Of a stretch of DNA of 64,000 nt, positions 1-11,035 are shown piece by piece. The notes under the pieces are model-generated. The model searched no databases, was not told the DNA's origin, and saw only the letters and a list, made by a program, of their open reading frames with translations. This stretch comes from Sorghum bicolor (lineage: Eukaryota; Streptophyta; Magnoliopsida; Poales; Poaceae). Numbering within the stretch: the stretch's first letter is position 1; each line of letters opens with the position of its first letter. The DNA lies in NCBI RefSeq assembly GCF_000003195.3, contig NC_012873.2, positions 66,907,615 through 66,971,614 of the forward strand, in the 5' to 3' direction. The position numbers were made by a program, and so were the translations under genes.

Positions 1-9
1 GTGGAGTGA

Positions 10-170
10 GGCCCTGTTTAATTTTCATCTAAAGACATTTCACCTCATCACATTAAATATTTAAACACATAACATAAAATATTAAATATGAATTAAAAAA
101 TAACTAATTATACAATTTATGTGTATTTACAAGATAAATTTTTTAAATCTAATTAGTGCGTGCTTAAACA
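10..170. mobile_element. Truncated Tourist-like MITE
   Basis: The stretch begins with GGCCCTGTTTAATTTTCATC and continues with AT-rich sequence (taaatattaaatatgaatt, aactaattatacaattta, aatctaattagt) matching the internal sequence of the GGCCTTGTTTAG elements further along. No matching right terminus is seen, so this is a truncated or decayed copy. The right boundary is approximate. Confidence 0.45.
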
Positions 171-499
171 GTGATTGCTATAGTTATAAATGTGTTGCCG
201 TACGCAAAGAACTTTTCTCATCGTCATCGATCGTGTATACGTGGCCAGGCGTCTTACCGGCTTCTTTTCTCTTCTACGGAAGCATCCTTTCCTTCCCATC
301 CCATCCATGCAATGCGCAGTGTACTTGCTACACTGTACCCAATGGCGCAGTGCATGCAGCGGTGTACTACTTGCTGTACGTGTACATCGACGACCACACT
401 CCTCCCTCCGCTTTGCCTGCCTTTGCGTCACCCCACGCACACGTTTTGGGAAGCATGCGCTCTGCTCGGCTACGATCTGTCGGCGTCGGCGCATCCAGG

Positions 500-741
500 G
501 GTCTTGTTTAGTTCCAGAAAATTTTGCAAAATTTTTCACATTTTTCGTCACATCGAATCTTTAGACGCATGCATGGAGTATTAAATATAGACGAAAATAA
601 AAACTAATTGCACAGTTTGGTCGGAATTGACGAGACGAATCTTTTGAGCCTAGTTAGTCCATGATTAAATAATATTTGTCAAATACAAACAAAAATGCTA
701 CAGTGTCGATTTCCTAAAAATTTTCGGAACTAAACAAGGCC
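500..741 (-). mobile_element. Tourist-like MITE, GGCCTTGTTTAG family
   Basis: Ends are GGTCTTGTTTAGTTCC and GGAACTAAACAAGGCC, an imperfect terminal inverted repeat. The interior carries the family signature (tttagacgcatgcatgg, attaaatatagacgaaaat, gacgaatcttttgagcc). It has no coding capacity, and its length (242 bp) matches other copies in the window. It lies opposite in orientation to the copy starting 41 bp downstream. Assignment to PIF/Harbinger rests on 3-bp target duplications at better-preserved copies. Confidence 0.8.
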
Positions 742-782
742 CCAGTTTGGTCAGTTTGGGAAACAGAATCCCGGTCAACCAG

Positions 783-1025
783 GGCCTTGTTTAGTTCCGA
801 AAATTTTTGGGAAATGGACACTGTAGCACTTTCGTTTGTATTTGACAAATATTGTCCAATCATGGATTAACTAGACTCAAAAGATTCGTCTCGTCCATTT
901 CGACCAAACTGTGCAATTAGTTTTTATTTTCGTCTATATTTAATACTCCATGCATGCGTCTAAAGATTCGATGTGACGGGAAATGTGAAAAATTTTGCAA
1001 AATTTTCTGAGAAGTAAACAAGGCC
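783..1025 (+). mobile_element. Tourist-like MITE, GGCCTTGTTTAG family
   Basis: Starts GGCCTTGTTTAGTTCC and ends at AAACAAGGCC, with CAG directly repeated on both flanks (780-782 and 1026-1028) as a 3-bp target duplication. Interior sequence is the reverse complement of the preceding copy, so bases 500-1025 together form a long inverted repeat with a 41-bp spacer. Confidence 0.85.
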
Positions 1026-2235
1026 CAGCTTTAAAATTATGCCATCTTGTAACTTCAACAGGTAATTAATTAGTCCATTAATATGATATTCATGTGATAG
1101 GAAAACATAGTCCAAACAAAGTTTTCTTCAACACTTTATAGATCTACTAGTAATAACACCAATTTTGTGGTCAATGCTCTTGTCCCAAAGAACGGGAATC
1201 TTCAAAATTCAAGTGGGAGGAATAACACGCTTGCTTGGTCACTCGACAAAAATTGAGATAACTAGCTACGAATTAGCAAGGAGATTGGGCGGATTGTACA
1301 ACCATACGTACATGCATGTAGGACTTTGTGACTACAACAGGAATGCAAATTCCACTTGCTTTGGGTATCTAGTTTTTTCATTATATAACACTTGTTTTTT
1401 TAATTTTTTTAAATAGATTACTTGTTTGTTTGTTTATTTGTAGTTGTGATCTATTTATTCATCCAATTGTCTTCTTCGACGAGAACAATCATATATCTAT
1501 GGCATCGTCATTTTCCTTTTATCTTCATTTCTCCTACTCATAGCTTGTGGTGTGCAATTTCTACTAATGCCAAATCATGATAGTCTCTAATTTCCTTTGG
1601 ATGAGCTTCATTCTTCATTAAAATCATTGTTGTTTTTAGTTCATTTGTCATCTTCAAAATCTAATGTATGGATAGCTTTGTGTATATATTATCATTTTTT
1701 TGATCAATTTATCGCCAGATTCCTCACAATTTTGCTCATGAATCTTGAAGCCATTGCGACCTAAATCATCTGCTAGCCATCTTTGTCAAGCATCAACATC
1801 AATAACATCTCAACCATTCCAAAGAAATGGAACCATCATTGGTGATTTTCACCCATGCCACTCTATTGTACTATTTGAACCATGACATGACCATATTGTT
1901 TTCGCTCATGACCAGTTTATCGCGAAGTAAAAAAGAAGAAGAATGATGCCCATCGTGTTGCTTGTGAGCTTCTCACTCATGTGCATTGGAAAATGGATAT
2001 ACCATACCAATCAACCAATACAGTTTTCGTCATTCTTCCCCTAGGCTACTCCCACGAAAGTACGTTGAGACACACTATTTGGTTGTTTTTCCTTCGCAAC
2101 GTCAATTGTGATACAAAATTTTCTGGACACAAACACAGGAAAAAAATTAACTTGGCAAGTTTTTTTTATCTCTGGCTGATTCATTACTTAGCTGACAAAT
2201 CATTAGAAATAATTACAACGACATCATCCGGAACA
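1026..2235. other. Intergenic, no gene seen
   Basis: AT-rich sequence. The only open frames are short (at most 113 codons), lack recognisable domains and show no grass-like coding GC bias. Nothing else is supportable. Confidence 0.5.
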
Positions 2236-2540
2236 TCAGCTCGTAATGAACGCCTCCCCTTTGATGTAATCATAACCCAAACCCACCAAAACATGGGCAG
2301 CCCTATTGCCAGTTCTACCTAGAAATTTGCATTCAAAATTGCTAAAATTCAACATTGCCATCGCCTTGAGCTCCTCGATCGGAGCCTCTTCCGGCCTTAC
2401 ATCATAGCTTCGGGACAAGATCGCTTGCTGAACATTCATCGCATCTGTCTCTAGGATGAGATCCCAATACCCAAATTGGTCGCTACTTGGATACCTTGCA
2501 GACAAGCTATCAGCTAGAGCTATGTGATTCTAATTGCTTC
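2236..2540 (-). pseudogene. LINE-type RNase H fragment
   Basis: Minus-strand translation contains LILETDAMNVQQAI, EEAPIEELKAMA and CKFLGRTGNRAAHVL, the order expected for the plant RNase H-like domain (RVT_3) at the C-terminus of many non-LTR retrotransposons: the strand bearing the second catalytic Asp, then the R-x-N-x-A-A-H segment. Continuing upstream needs a frame change past a stop near 2,515, and a Stowaway MITE begins at 2,572, so the copy is broken. No complete element is present. It could instead be a stand-alone RNase H-like gene remnant. Confidence 0.65.
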
Positions 2541-2571
2541 GATGACTTTTCATTGGCATGTGAAGACATTA

Positions 2572-2794
2572 CTCCCTCCGGTCCGAAATGTTAGGCGCTA
2601 CGGAAAACATCTTTGTTTATCCATGCAAATAGCTGCATTGAAACTATTGGCATTGAGAAAATGAAGGGGTGTTAGCAGCGCATGCATCTGTACAGCCATT
2701 GGTGGGAGTAACTCTTCTTTTGCACGAGCGCAACCATCAACGCATCATCTTGGTATTCACTAGACGTGCGCCTAAGAAACCAGACCGGAGGGAG
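2572..2794. mobile_element. Stowaway MITE
   Basis: Ends CTCCCTCCGGTCC and GGACCGGAGGGAG-type (ccagaccggagggag), flanked by TA on both sides (2570-2571 and 2795-2796), as expected for Tc1/Mariner-derived Stowaway elements. Length is 223 bp with no coding capacity. Confidence 0.9.
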
Positions 2795-2796
2795 TA

Positions 2797-4130
2797 GTGT
2801 CCAACTTAGATAGGTATTTTGCATGCGGGTAATACCTACCAAAGGCATTTCATATGGTTTCTTTGTTTTTTGTATTTTACACTATTTTCTATTTTCATAA
2901 TTGTTCTATGTATATTAGAGTATCTATTTATTTTTCTGTTGGATCTAGACCATTACATTTCTAATATAAGAAACTTTAAGTTCTTGCTATGTTTGTTGAG
3001 ATTTTTTCCTAGCTAATAATTTGGTAAAAGTTTTAGTCACATCTAATGGAACACTTATATACACTCAAATATTGCCTTTCATTCAAGAAATAGTAACTAA
3101 CATGAGAAAATCTTTTTATGCTTAATTTATTGGTGATTGCAAATGGCTCTTAGGTCAATACTAGTGTGCAACAAGAGCTAAACCTAGTGAGATCTCCCTA
3201 CCTTTGTCTCCTAAGGGCTTAGTTTTTAGCTTTATGTTGTCGTGGTTGTTGTTGTCATCATCGTCGTTGTTGTTTAATTCGGGTTCTCCTTCTGTGTAGT
3301 GTTTTTTCCTTCTATATCATACAAGTTCAGCAGATCTATGTCATGAACCTGAGGCATGATTCTTGTCATGAACCTCCATTTTTAAAATACTTTGTGACTT
3401 TGACTTTTAATTTCCGCACTTTGACCGGCAATATTAGTTTTAGCATTTATAATTAGGTAAAGTGAGAAATATATTATTGGGATTGTTATTGAAAGTACTT
3501 TTAGACATGATGCACATAAATGGCGAGCCGTCAAACGCTAAACAATGAAGCCGCCAAAATTGCCAGATACCGTTAAACGGAGGCTGGTTATAATTTTGTA
3601 ACCTCTAACATATGGTCGTTGTAGACTTGTAGGACTAATTATTGGTTTATACACGCGAGGGTGTATTTCCGACTCACTGCCCTCTTTTAATTTCTCCTCT
3701 GTTTTTCAATTTATTGCTAGATGCTATCGCAGGCTTCGCATCATCAACAATCTAGAAACTCCAAAAAAGAGGAAAATCTGTACCTGAGCTGTATCATTAG
3801 AAATCTGTCCAGTCAAGGTATACCATTGAAAATCTAGACCAGGTTCGCCCCTCAAGAAAACCAACTTAATAAAGGCAAGAAACAATAAAGTGAGGAATGC
3901 ACGACGCGCATCATCATCCTTGCCTGCAACAAATAAAAGAACCAAAAAAAAAAAGGAGACAGAAAAAAGTGATGCCCATGACGTGCGTGCATGGTTCCAA
4001 CTCATGAACATGAAGCTGCTCCGACGACTTGCCTGTGTCGCTGTGATGCCTGTAAACCCATGGACCTTGCAGGCTTGCACACAGGAACTCAGGAGGGAAA
4101 CTGCAACGCGGATCGCATGTTGTGCACTGA
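2797..4130. other. Intergenic; one exon-like fragment at 3,770-3,930
   Basis: Mostly AT-rich, with no recognisable gene. On the minus strand around 3,930 to 3,790 an open stretch is bounded by an acceptor-like TTGCAG and a donor-like CAG/GTACAG, encoding KDDDARRAFLTLLF and GLDFQWYTLTGQISND. This resembles a stray exon of a captured or decayed gene, but I recognise no family. Confidence 0.3.
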
Positions 4131-4335
4131 GGCCTTGTTTAGTTTTTTTTTAATTCTTCGTCACATTAAATCTTTAGATACATGAATGAACATTAAATAT
4201 AAATATAAATAAAATTAATTGTACAGTTTATGATAAATCTTTTAAATCTAATTAGTCTATGATTAGATGATAATTACTAAATATAAATAAAATGCTACAG
4301 TAGTTAAATCTATTTTTTTTAGAATAAACAAGGCC
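4131..4335 (-). mobile_element. Tourist-like MITE, GGCCTTGTTTAG family
   Basis: Starts GGCCTTGTTTAGTTTT and ends GAATAAACAAGGCC. Interior has the family landmarks (acattaaatctttagata, aatctaattagtctatgatt, aatgctacagtag). At 205 bp it is shorter than sister copies. The flanking bases (ctga / tcac) do not form a clear duplication. Confidence 0.75.
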
Positions 4336-4521
4336 TCACACGCGCGCGCGTTGAAACTTGGAAGAATCGATCAATGCAGTAAAACTTGACAGGTGCACGA
4401 GTAGTTCCCAAGTGGTACAATACTACTTCGACAAGGAAAAGAAACACTTTGACGGAGTACTACTGCACAACCTGTAGGGCAGGGTGAAAGTGAAAAGGAG
4501 GGAACCAGTCGGCTGCTGGCT

Positions 4522-5154
4522 GGCCATGTTTAGGGCCTGTTTAGATTTGAAATTTTTTTGCCCAAAGAGAAAAGTTTTTGTGGAATTGTGGCCTAAGAAC
4601 TAAACGAGGTTAAAAAATTTTGGAGCTAAAATTTTAAGTTGCAACTGTGCACGCACTCCCATGAAAGCCCACCAATGACAACTGCAACTGCATGCAGCTC
4701 AAGTTGTCATTGGTGGGCTTCTATGGGAGTGTGTGCACAGTTGCAGTCCAAAATTTTGGCCCCAAAATTTTTTAACCCCGTTTAGTTCTCAGGCCCCAAT
4801 TCTACAAAAAATTTTCTCTCTAGACCAAAAAATTTCAAATCTAAACTGGCCCTTAGATTGGAGATGAAAATATTTTGGGTGTCACATCGGAGATGTCGGG
4901 ATGAGTTTTTAGAAACTAATAAAAAAACAAATTACATAGCTCGTCAGAAAACTGTAAGACAAATCTATTAAGCATCATGTGGGTTACTGTAGCACTTAAG
5001 GCTAATCATAGAGTAACTAGGTTTAAAAGATTCGTCTCGCGATTTTCAACCAAACTGTGTAATTAGTTTATTTTTTATGTACATTTAATGTTCCATGCAT
5101 GTGTCTAAAGATTCGATGTGATGGATGAAAAAATTTTGGGTAGAAAACTGGGCC
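4522..5154. mobile_element. Outer Tourist-like MITE interrupted by a second MITE
   Basis: The outer element begins GGCCATGTTTA, is interrupted at 4,533-4,852, resumes with TTAGATTGGAGATGAAAA and ends TTTTGGGTAGAAAACTGGGCC. The resumed part has family landmarks (gattcgtctcgcgattttc, aaccaaactgtgtaatta, atgttccatgcatgtg). Removing the insert and one TTA restores one continuous element. Confidence 0.75.
4533..4852. mobile_element. Foldback Tourist MITE nested in another MITE
   Basis: Termini GGGCCTGTTTAGATTTGAAA and TTTCAAATCTAAACTGGCCC pair with each other. TTA flanks both sides (4530-4532 and 4853-4855), diagnostic of PIF/Harbinger Tourist insertion. The arms are inverted copies almost to the centre (left cactcccatgaaagcccacc, right ggtgggcttctatgggagtg), so a transcript would form a long near-perfect hairpin. 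Confidence 0.9.
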
Positions 5155-5601
5155 GGTCAGCATCACTGTCGCTTGTCATCAACAAACAAGAAGATTCGGT
5201 GACGGCAGTCGTCTCTATTCTTACGAAGCTAACCCCACTGCAGTAAATGTAAATAAAACGGTGACCGGGTAATCCATTGCACGCATGACGTACGCATGCA
5301 GCTTCAGACTGGGTCGATCGTTGGCCCAAGGCAAGCTATCAGCAATTGACGATTTCTGCTGCTGGCATATATGCATGGCATCAGACTAGGCTAGCTACTC
5401 CTATCAGCAAACCAAGATCGTGATCAGGTCAATCACAATCACAGTCACTAGTACACGCACTGTGCGTAGTAGTGGTAGTAGGATACTATAATGGAGGCGA
5501 CCAATCACATGAGATGATTCCATCTTTATTATTTTGTTTGAAATGGACTGTACCCTCTACGTACTTAAACAATCACAATTCTACATTTGAACTATATCTA
5601 T

Positions 5602-5844
5602 GGCCTTGTTTACTTCCAAAAATTTTTGCAAAATAGAAATAGTAGCACTTTCGTTTGTATTTGATAAATATTGTCCAATTATGGACTAACTAGGCTCAAA
5701 AGATTTGTCTCGTCAATTTCGAGCAAACTGTGTAATTAGTTTTTATTTTCATCTATATTTAATACTTCATGCATACGTCTAAAGATTCGATGTGACGGAG
5801 AATCTGAAAAATTTTGTAAAATTCTTGGGGAACTAAACAAGGCC
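5602..5844 (+). mobile_element. Tourist-like MITE, GGCCTTGTTTAG family
   Basis: Starts GGCCTTGTTTACTTCC and ends GGAACTAAACAAGGCC, 243 bp, with the full internal signature (tagcactttcgtttgtattt, attgtccaattatggac, gattcgatgtgacgg). Same orientation as the copies at 783 and 10,793. Confidence 0.85.
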
Positions 5845-7782
5845 ATATCAATTACGAAACAATATCAACATTTATCTCCAAATATATTTACTACAAAAAA
5901 CAAATATTGCATATTTAACGTAAATGATCTTATTCCATAAGTATTTTTAATTTTTAACAGATTTTAGTTAAATCCTAAAATCATTTGGCTCTAAAAAACA
6001 AGAATTGCATTATTTTAGACGGAAACAGAGTATAGCAATGCGCATGTATATTCATGCATGCGCTGACAAAACATGATGAGGTGAGGATGGATTGGCATCC
6101 ATGCACACGCACGCACGCCGGTGCAGGTGCAGGCGCATGAGCAGCGGCAGCAGCAGCAGGTAGCGACCGGGCAACCGACGGCGAGGCCCGGCCAGCCCCA
6201 GGTGAGCTTGCAGCCACATGCGTGGCGTCGTCGTCGTCGTCCGGTGGGGGCACCGTACGTCGTCGCACCGGTGGATCACACACACGCACATGACTCGCTT
6301 CACTACTGCTGACCGATCGACCCATCACTAGCACTAGTATGTTACAGTGTACTACTCCTACTTTATAATTAATTAGCTTGTTTATTAATATAATGCCAAG
6401 TGTGGTGGTTTCACCCCCCCAGCTCTAGCTCCATGGTGGTTGCATTATTAATAATTACACGAAGCATCGATCCATCAGCGTCAAGATGATCGGTGTTACT
6501 ACTATGCATCGAGGCCGCTAGGGGCGGGGGTTGATCCACTGCACGCTTTGTTTATAATATTTGTTTGTTTATTATGGTATGGTTATTATTATTATTACTA
6601 CATCCAGGCGCAAACGATTGGACGTACGATCTAATCTAACCATAAATTTGGGACGCGCTGTCGTCTTTCAGCTCCGATCACAGCCATGTGCACTTGCTTA
6701 GACGACTCGGGGTGCCTTTCTTTTAACCTCGAAATTATTCTAAGCAAGATTTTCGTGGTTTGTAACTAGGAGTACGTAATTGACATCTTTAAGCATTTTT
6801 TTTTCCAAACAGTTTTTCTACGGTGCATGTGCTTGCTTTCGTCTCACACTTGCTCGCCTTTATTTGGTGTGGGGTGCCTTTAATTTAACCTCAGAATCAT
6901 TCAAAGCAAGATTTTTTTTTGTAGTCTGTAACTTGACATCCTTTTTATTTCTCTAAACAGACTGCATCCTTTTCACAACAGTTTTTCCCCCCTCACTACA
7001 TCCTTTTCATAACAGTTTTTTTTTTATTTTCCCACGCTGCATATATACTTATTTTTCCCCAAGCACCCAAGCTAGCTTTTATCATTTTTCTTTATGTTTT
7101 TGTTCCTTATTTTGTGTTTACCAATTATTTGTTTTTTTAGGGTCTTACCAATTCTCTGTAACAAAACGCACCTAGGAATACTGATGGAGTCGCCCCAGGC
7201 CACAGCTTGTTTGGATAATAAACCCTGTTTCCTTTGTGAAATACAGTAGATCATAGATGCCCATATACAGTACGTGTTCTGAATTTTTTTTGACGCTGTC
7301 ATCATAAACTAATCCGTGATTCGCGCCTGTTACCACACAATATGCAGGGAACAAAGATGAGATGCAGAAACATGCATGATGCGCGGTTGCCTTTGTGTTT
7401 GTCCTGTGCTCGCACTTACCACTACCCCCACTCGCAAAGTAGCAACTCGCGATCGCACGGGCAACAGGACACGACGCGTGCATGTTACCGGGGCACGTTC
7501 ATCAGCTCCCGGCCCTCCAGCGAAGAGCTAGCGCTGCCGCTGCCGGTTGCGGTCGTCGCCCGGTGGTTGGGCAGATCACGGTCATGGTGATGGGTAGTGG
7601 ATCCATCGATCGATCGCCCACCGCCAGTTCATGCAGTTCACCACACACACCGGGCGCCACCGTATTATATGTACGGCACACATGGCTCTGTCCCGCCGGG
7701 CCCACGCACGGACCTGTTCGTATACATGCTTTCAGTTCACCTTTCCATTTCATTAGTTGCACACCGATGCCACGTACGCTAA
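5845..7782. other. Intergenic, GC-rich patches, no gene seen
   Basis: GC-rich islands near 6,050-6,320 and 7,340-7,770 give overlapping open frames on both strands, the pattern of composition rather than coding. Bases 6,700-7,080 contain two diverged copies of a motif around 'gcctttcttttaacctcgaaatt' and 'gcctttaatttaacctcagaat', each followed by 'caagatttt', a small local direct duplication. No promoter or gene can be supported. Confidence 0.45.
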
Positions 7783-8526
7783 GGCCGCGTTTGATCCGAC
7801 AAGCTGATAGTTAGCTGTTAAAATGTGCTTTAGCGTATATTTTTTTTTTCTCTCGATCGGACATTGTGTCCGTATTTCATTGAGAGAAATGCTTTGGTAG
7901 ATATGAATACCCTAGCTAATGATAACCCAGCTAGTAGCTTAAAATGAACTATTTAGCTAATTAAAAGCTATTAGTTGCATCTTATTACTAGCGAAGGACG
8001 TGTTTGATACACATGGCTAGTTACCAGTTAGGGTTAAAAGGTAGCCCAAATTAGTTATGGTTTGCTAAAAAATAATCCACCTATTAGCCTTCTGTTTGGA
8101 TACACTAGAGCAAATTTTAACTAACTTATCCCATAGACTCTCTATATTCATTCTAAATGCTAGGAATAGAGACTTTGATCAAAAATTACCCTCCAACAAC
8201 TTATCTAAATGGTCATCCAAATATAGTCATTATCTATTCCGGATTTGTCGCTACCAAATATAGAAGACGAGATGACTCTCTAGAGTGCACATGAGATTTA
8301 ACAAAATTGTTGGAGAGTTCAAAGATATAAAAAGCGATTTTTATGCAAATGACTCTTTAAATGATGATTTAGAGAGTGAGATTTAGAAAGGCTCTTGGAG
8401 ATGCTCTTAGCTAGCTAACAATTAGCTCTACCGAGCTTAGCTAATAGTCTCACTAGTAAAAAGACTGTTAACTGGTTTTATGCAGCTAGTAGTTAACAAT
8501 TAGCTGTTTTGGATCCAAGCGGGTCC
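7783..8526. mobile_element. PIF/Harbinger-like non-autonomous element with internal insertion
   Basis: Termini GGCCGCGTTTGATCC and GGATCCAAGCGGGTCC are inverted, flanked by TAA on both sides (7780-7782 and 8527-8529). Sub-terminal repeats (gatagttagctgttaaa / agttaacaattagctg) also pair. At 744 bp it is long. A second GTGTTTGATACACATGGCTA motif near 8,000 and a 'cttggagatgctctta' motif near 8,395 suggest another element inserted inside. No coding capacity. Confidence 0.7.
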
Positions 8527-8702
8527 TAAGTCACTTTTCACTTAATAATTCGTGGGAGAATCTCCCGCTGATCCACCTTTGCAATTGAATACCACTACTG
8601 TGCGTCCGTAAGTAATTTGTACTCACAGGGCGGTACGCCTGAATGATTGGCCTGCTGTAACTGTAACAGCCTTTTGGATAGTTTTTGCCACCGGTAAGGA
8701 AG

Positions 8703-8944
8703 GGTCTTGTTTAGTTCTATTTTTTATATATAAAATAGACACTGTAGGACTTTCATTTGTATTTGATAAATATTGTTCAATCATGGACTAACTAGGCTTA
8801 AAAAATTCGTTTCGTAAATTATAGGTAAACTGTGTAATTAATTATTTCTTTTATATATATTTAATGCTCCATGTATGTACTGTGAAATTCGATGTGACAG
8901 AGAATTAAAAAAATTTGTAAAACTTTTTGAAACTAAAAAAGTCC
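8703..8944 (+). mobile_element. Decayed Tourist-like MITE, GGCCTTGTTTAG family
   Basis: Starts GGTCTTGTTTAGTTCT and ends GAAACTAAAAAAGTCC. The interior keeps gtatttgataaatattg, caatcatggactaacta and gattcgatgtgacagaga-like landmarks but is more diverged than neighbouring copies. Confidence 0.7.
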
Positions 8945-10792
8945 CAAAGCGCACTGCCAAGATGAGAGGGAGAGGGGCACAAGGGTCGCATGTTGAGCAA
9001 TCATAGTCCGTTGCAGCCTCGGGATCGGCGCGGCGAGTTCTATATGCCGGCGTTGTCAGAGATCGATCGGCCGCTGCCTGCTTTTCCCCTGTTATACCCC
9101 GCCAATGGATTACTACTGTACTAGTAGGCTGTTGTTACGGCAGCATCTCGCCAAACCCAATCTACTGCCTGGCCGGCTAATCAGACAGGCTAGTGCTCTG
9201 CCTCTCCCTCCCGTGACAACTTGGTGGGCTCGTGGGCGGCGTCCCGCTCGATCGGCCGCGCTCCTCCCCGTCCGTGACAACGTGAGCGAGGAGAAGTCGT
9301 GCGGCGCCCTGCCCTTGGGCGCTGGCTGCCAACACTCCAGCAGCGCGCACCAAACGATGGATCGGGCAGTTAACGGCCCGTGCCGACCGACAGAACGACC
9401 GACGGACTGGTCCCGTGACCGGGGCATGGCCTGGCCTAGCCTTGCTGGTGCATGGATCGAGATGGACCGATCGATCGATCCGCCGGTCATAAATCGCCGT
9501 TGCGCCCGTGTCCGGCCGATCGAACTCGGCATGCCGCCAGTAATGCGGCAGCAGCCAGCAGGGCAAGTAGCTTCTCCATCGGGTGGATTTGACACACTGT
9601 TCCAGGGTACCAGCAGAGGCGGAAAAAAGGCGAGCGGCTTTCATCAGGTCTCTGCTTGGGTTGGGTGGTTGCGGTCGTGCTTGCTTGCTGGGAGTGCAAG
9701 CGACGATCTGTCTGTGCATCTAGATGGCAGCGGCAGTTGGGATGGATGCCAGCAGGCCAGCTTGGCCTGCCAATGGACTCGGACTCGGCCTGCGCGTAGT
9801 ACGTGCTGATGGCTGATGAGTGATCCGACACCAACAAATTGAGTCCGTACCTAGCCAGACAACCATCGGTAAACATAACCCTCCTCGCTCTGACAGACAG
9901 TCTCAGCAGCAACATTATAGCATAGCGATAGCAGCAGAGCATTGGCACGAACGAACGCAACAGACGTCAGCGCCGGTTGGTTGGTGGCGCCCCGCCTGAT
10001 GTTAACCTGCCTCTGTCGCTGCGTCGTCTCGCCGTCGGTGGCCAACATATCACGCATGCGTTCCTGCCGCCCGCGAAACGAAAAAAAGAAACAAAAGGCC
10101 GAGATTTTCGGCCTTGTCATCAGGGATCCCCGAGCTCCCGAGCCTTTGCTTGGCATCCCGCACCCTGGGCTGCTGCCCACCGAAAACGGCAGTGGCAACC
10201 GCAACTACTGAAAAGCGCGATCCGCGCGGGAAAAGAAGACGACGACTGGGTTCAGGTTCGGTTTCAGGTTCAGGTGTTGCATTGCATTGCATTGCATTGC
10301 ATTGCATGATGGATGGAATGGATTCCATGGGCGCTCACCGTGGACGACTGGACGTGCTGGCTGCTTGCCCAGCCTGGCTGTGCTGGCTACGAGTCGTGGT
10401 GTGGTGTGGTGATCACTGACCAGTGACCATGACCAGCGAGAGCGAGATAGTGAGTGAGTGTGTGAGTGAATGGGGGAGTAGTAAAGCTCAAGGCATGGAT
10501 GCAAGGAGTGCAACCCAAGTTAGTTAACGCTGCAAAGCGCAAAAAAGCAGCCGTTGGGGCCTCCGGCTCTTCACCGCCGATTCCTCCGGGGCCGATCGCA
10601 TGATTTGCGTTTGTTTTGCAGGGAGCCCCTCTCGAACCACCATCGGGTGCGCGGTCACTTTACTCCTCCTATACTAGTCCTCTCCGTCCCTCGCTTTTGA
10701 TTTCCCCAGCGGCCAGCACAGCACACGCAGCAAGGTTCCTTTTTTTTTTCCCACCCTTTTCGTCAGTTTAAGCAGTGTGCGGTGCGCTGCTA
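8945..10792. other. Intergenic, GC-rich, no gene supported
   Basis: GC-rich sequence with long overlapping open frames on both strands (up to 234 codons). The predicted proteins are rich in Arg, Pro, Ser and Cys and have no recognisable domain, so I treat them as chance. It could be a distal regulatory region or a non-coding transcript. Confidence 0.4.
10277..10306. repeat. (TTGCA)6 microsatellite
   Basis: Six perfect tandem copies of the pentamer TTGCA, within a GC-rich intergenic region and just after a short GGTTCAGGTTC-type repeat. Likely length-polymorphic. Confidence 0.95.
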
Positions 10793-11032
10793 GGCCTTGT
10801 TTAGTTCAAAAAAATTTGCAAAATCGACACCGTAGCACTTTCGTTTGTATTTGATAAATATTGTCCGATTATGGACTAACTAGGCTCAAAAGATTCGTAT
10901 CGTCAATTCCGATCAAACTGTGCAATTAGTTTTTATTTTCGTCTATATTTAATACTTCATGCATGCGTTAAAGATTCGATGTGACGGGGAATCTGAAAAG
11001 TTTTGCAAAATTTTTGCAAACTAAACAAGGCC
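10793..11032 (+). mobile_element. Tourist-like MITE, GGCCTTGTTTAG family
   Basis: Starts GGCCTTGTTTAGTTC and ends ACTAAACAAGGCC with CTA directly repeated on both flanks (10790-10792 and 11033-11035). 240 bp with a complete internal signature. Together with the CAG and TTA duplications at other copies, this supports a 3-bp target duplication for the family. Confidence 0.88.
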
Positions 11033-11035
11033 CTA

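Noticed and set aside
9105..9960. Long overlapping open frames on both strands (up to 234 codons)
   Set aside because: They overlap on both strands in a GC-rich patch, have no recognisable domain and have Arg/Ser/Pro/Cys-rich translations, as expected from composition.
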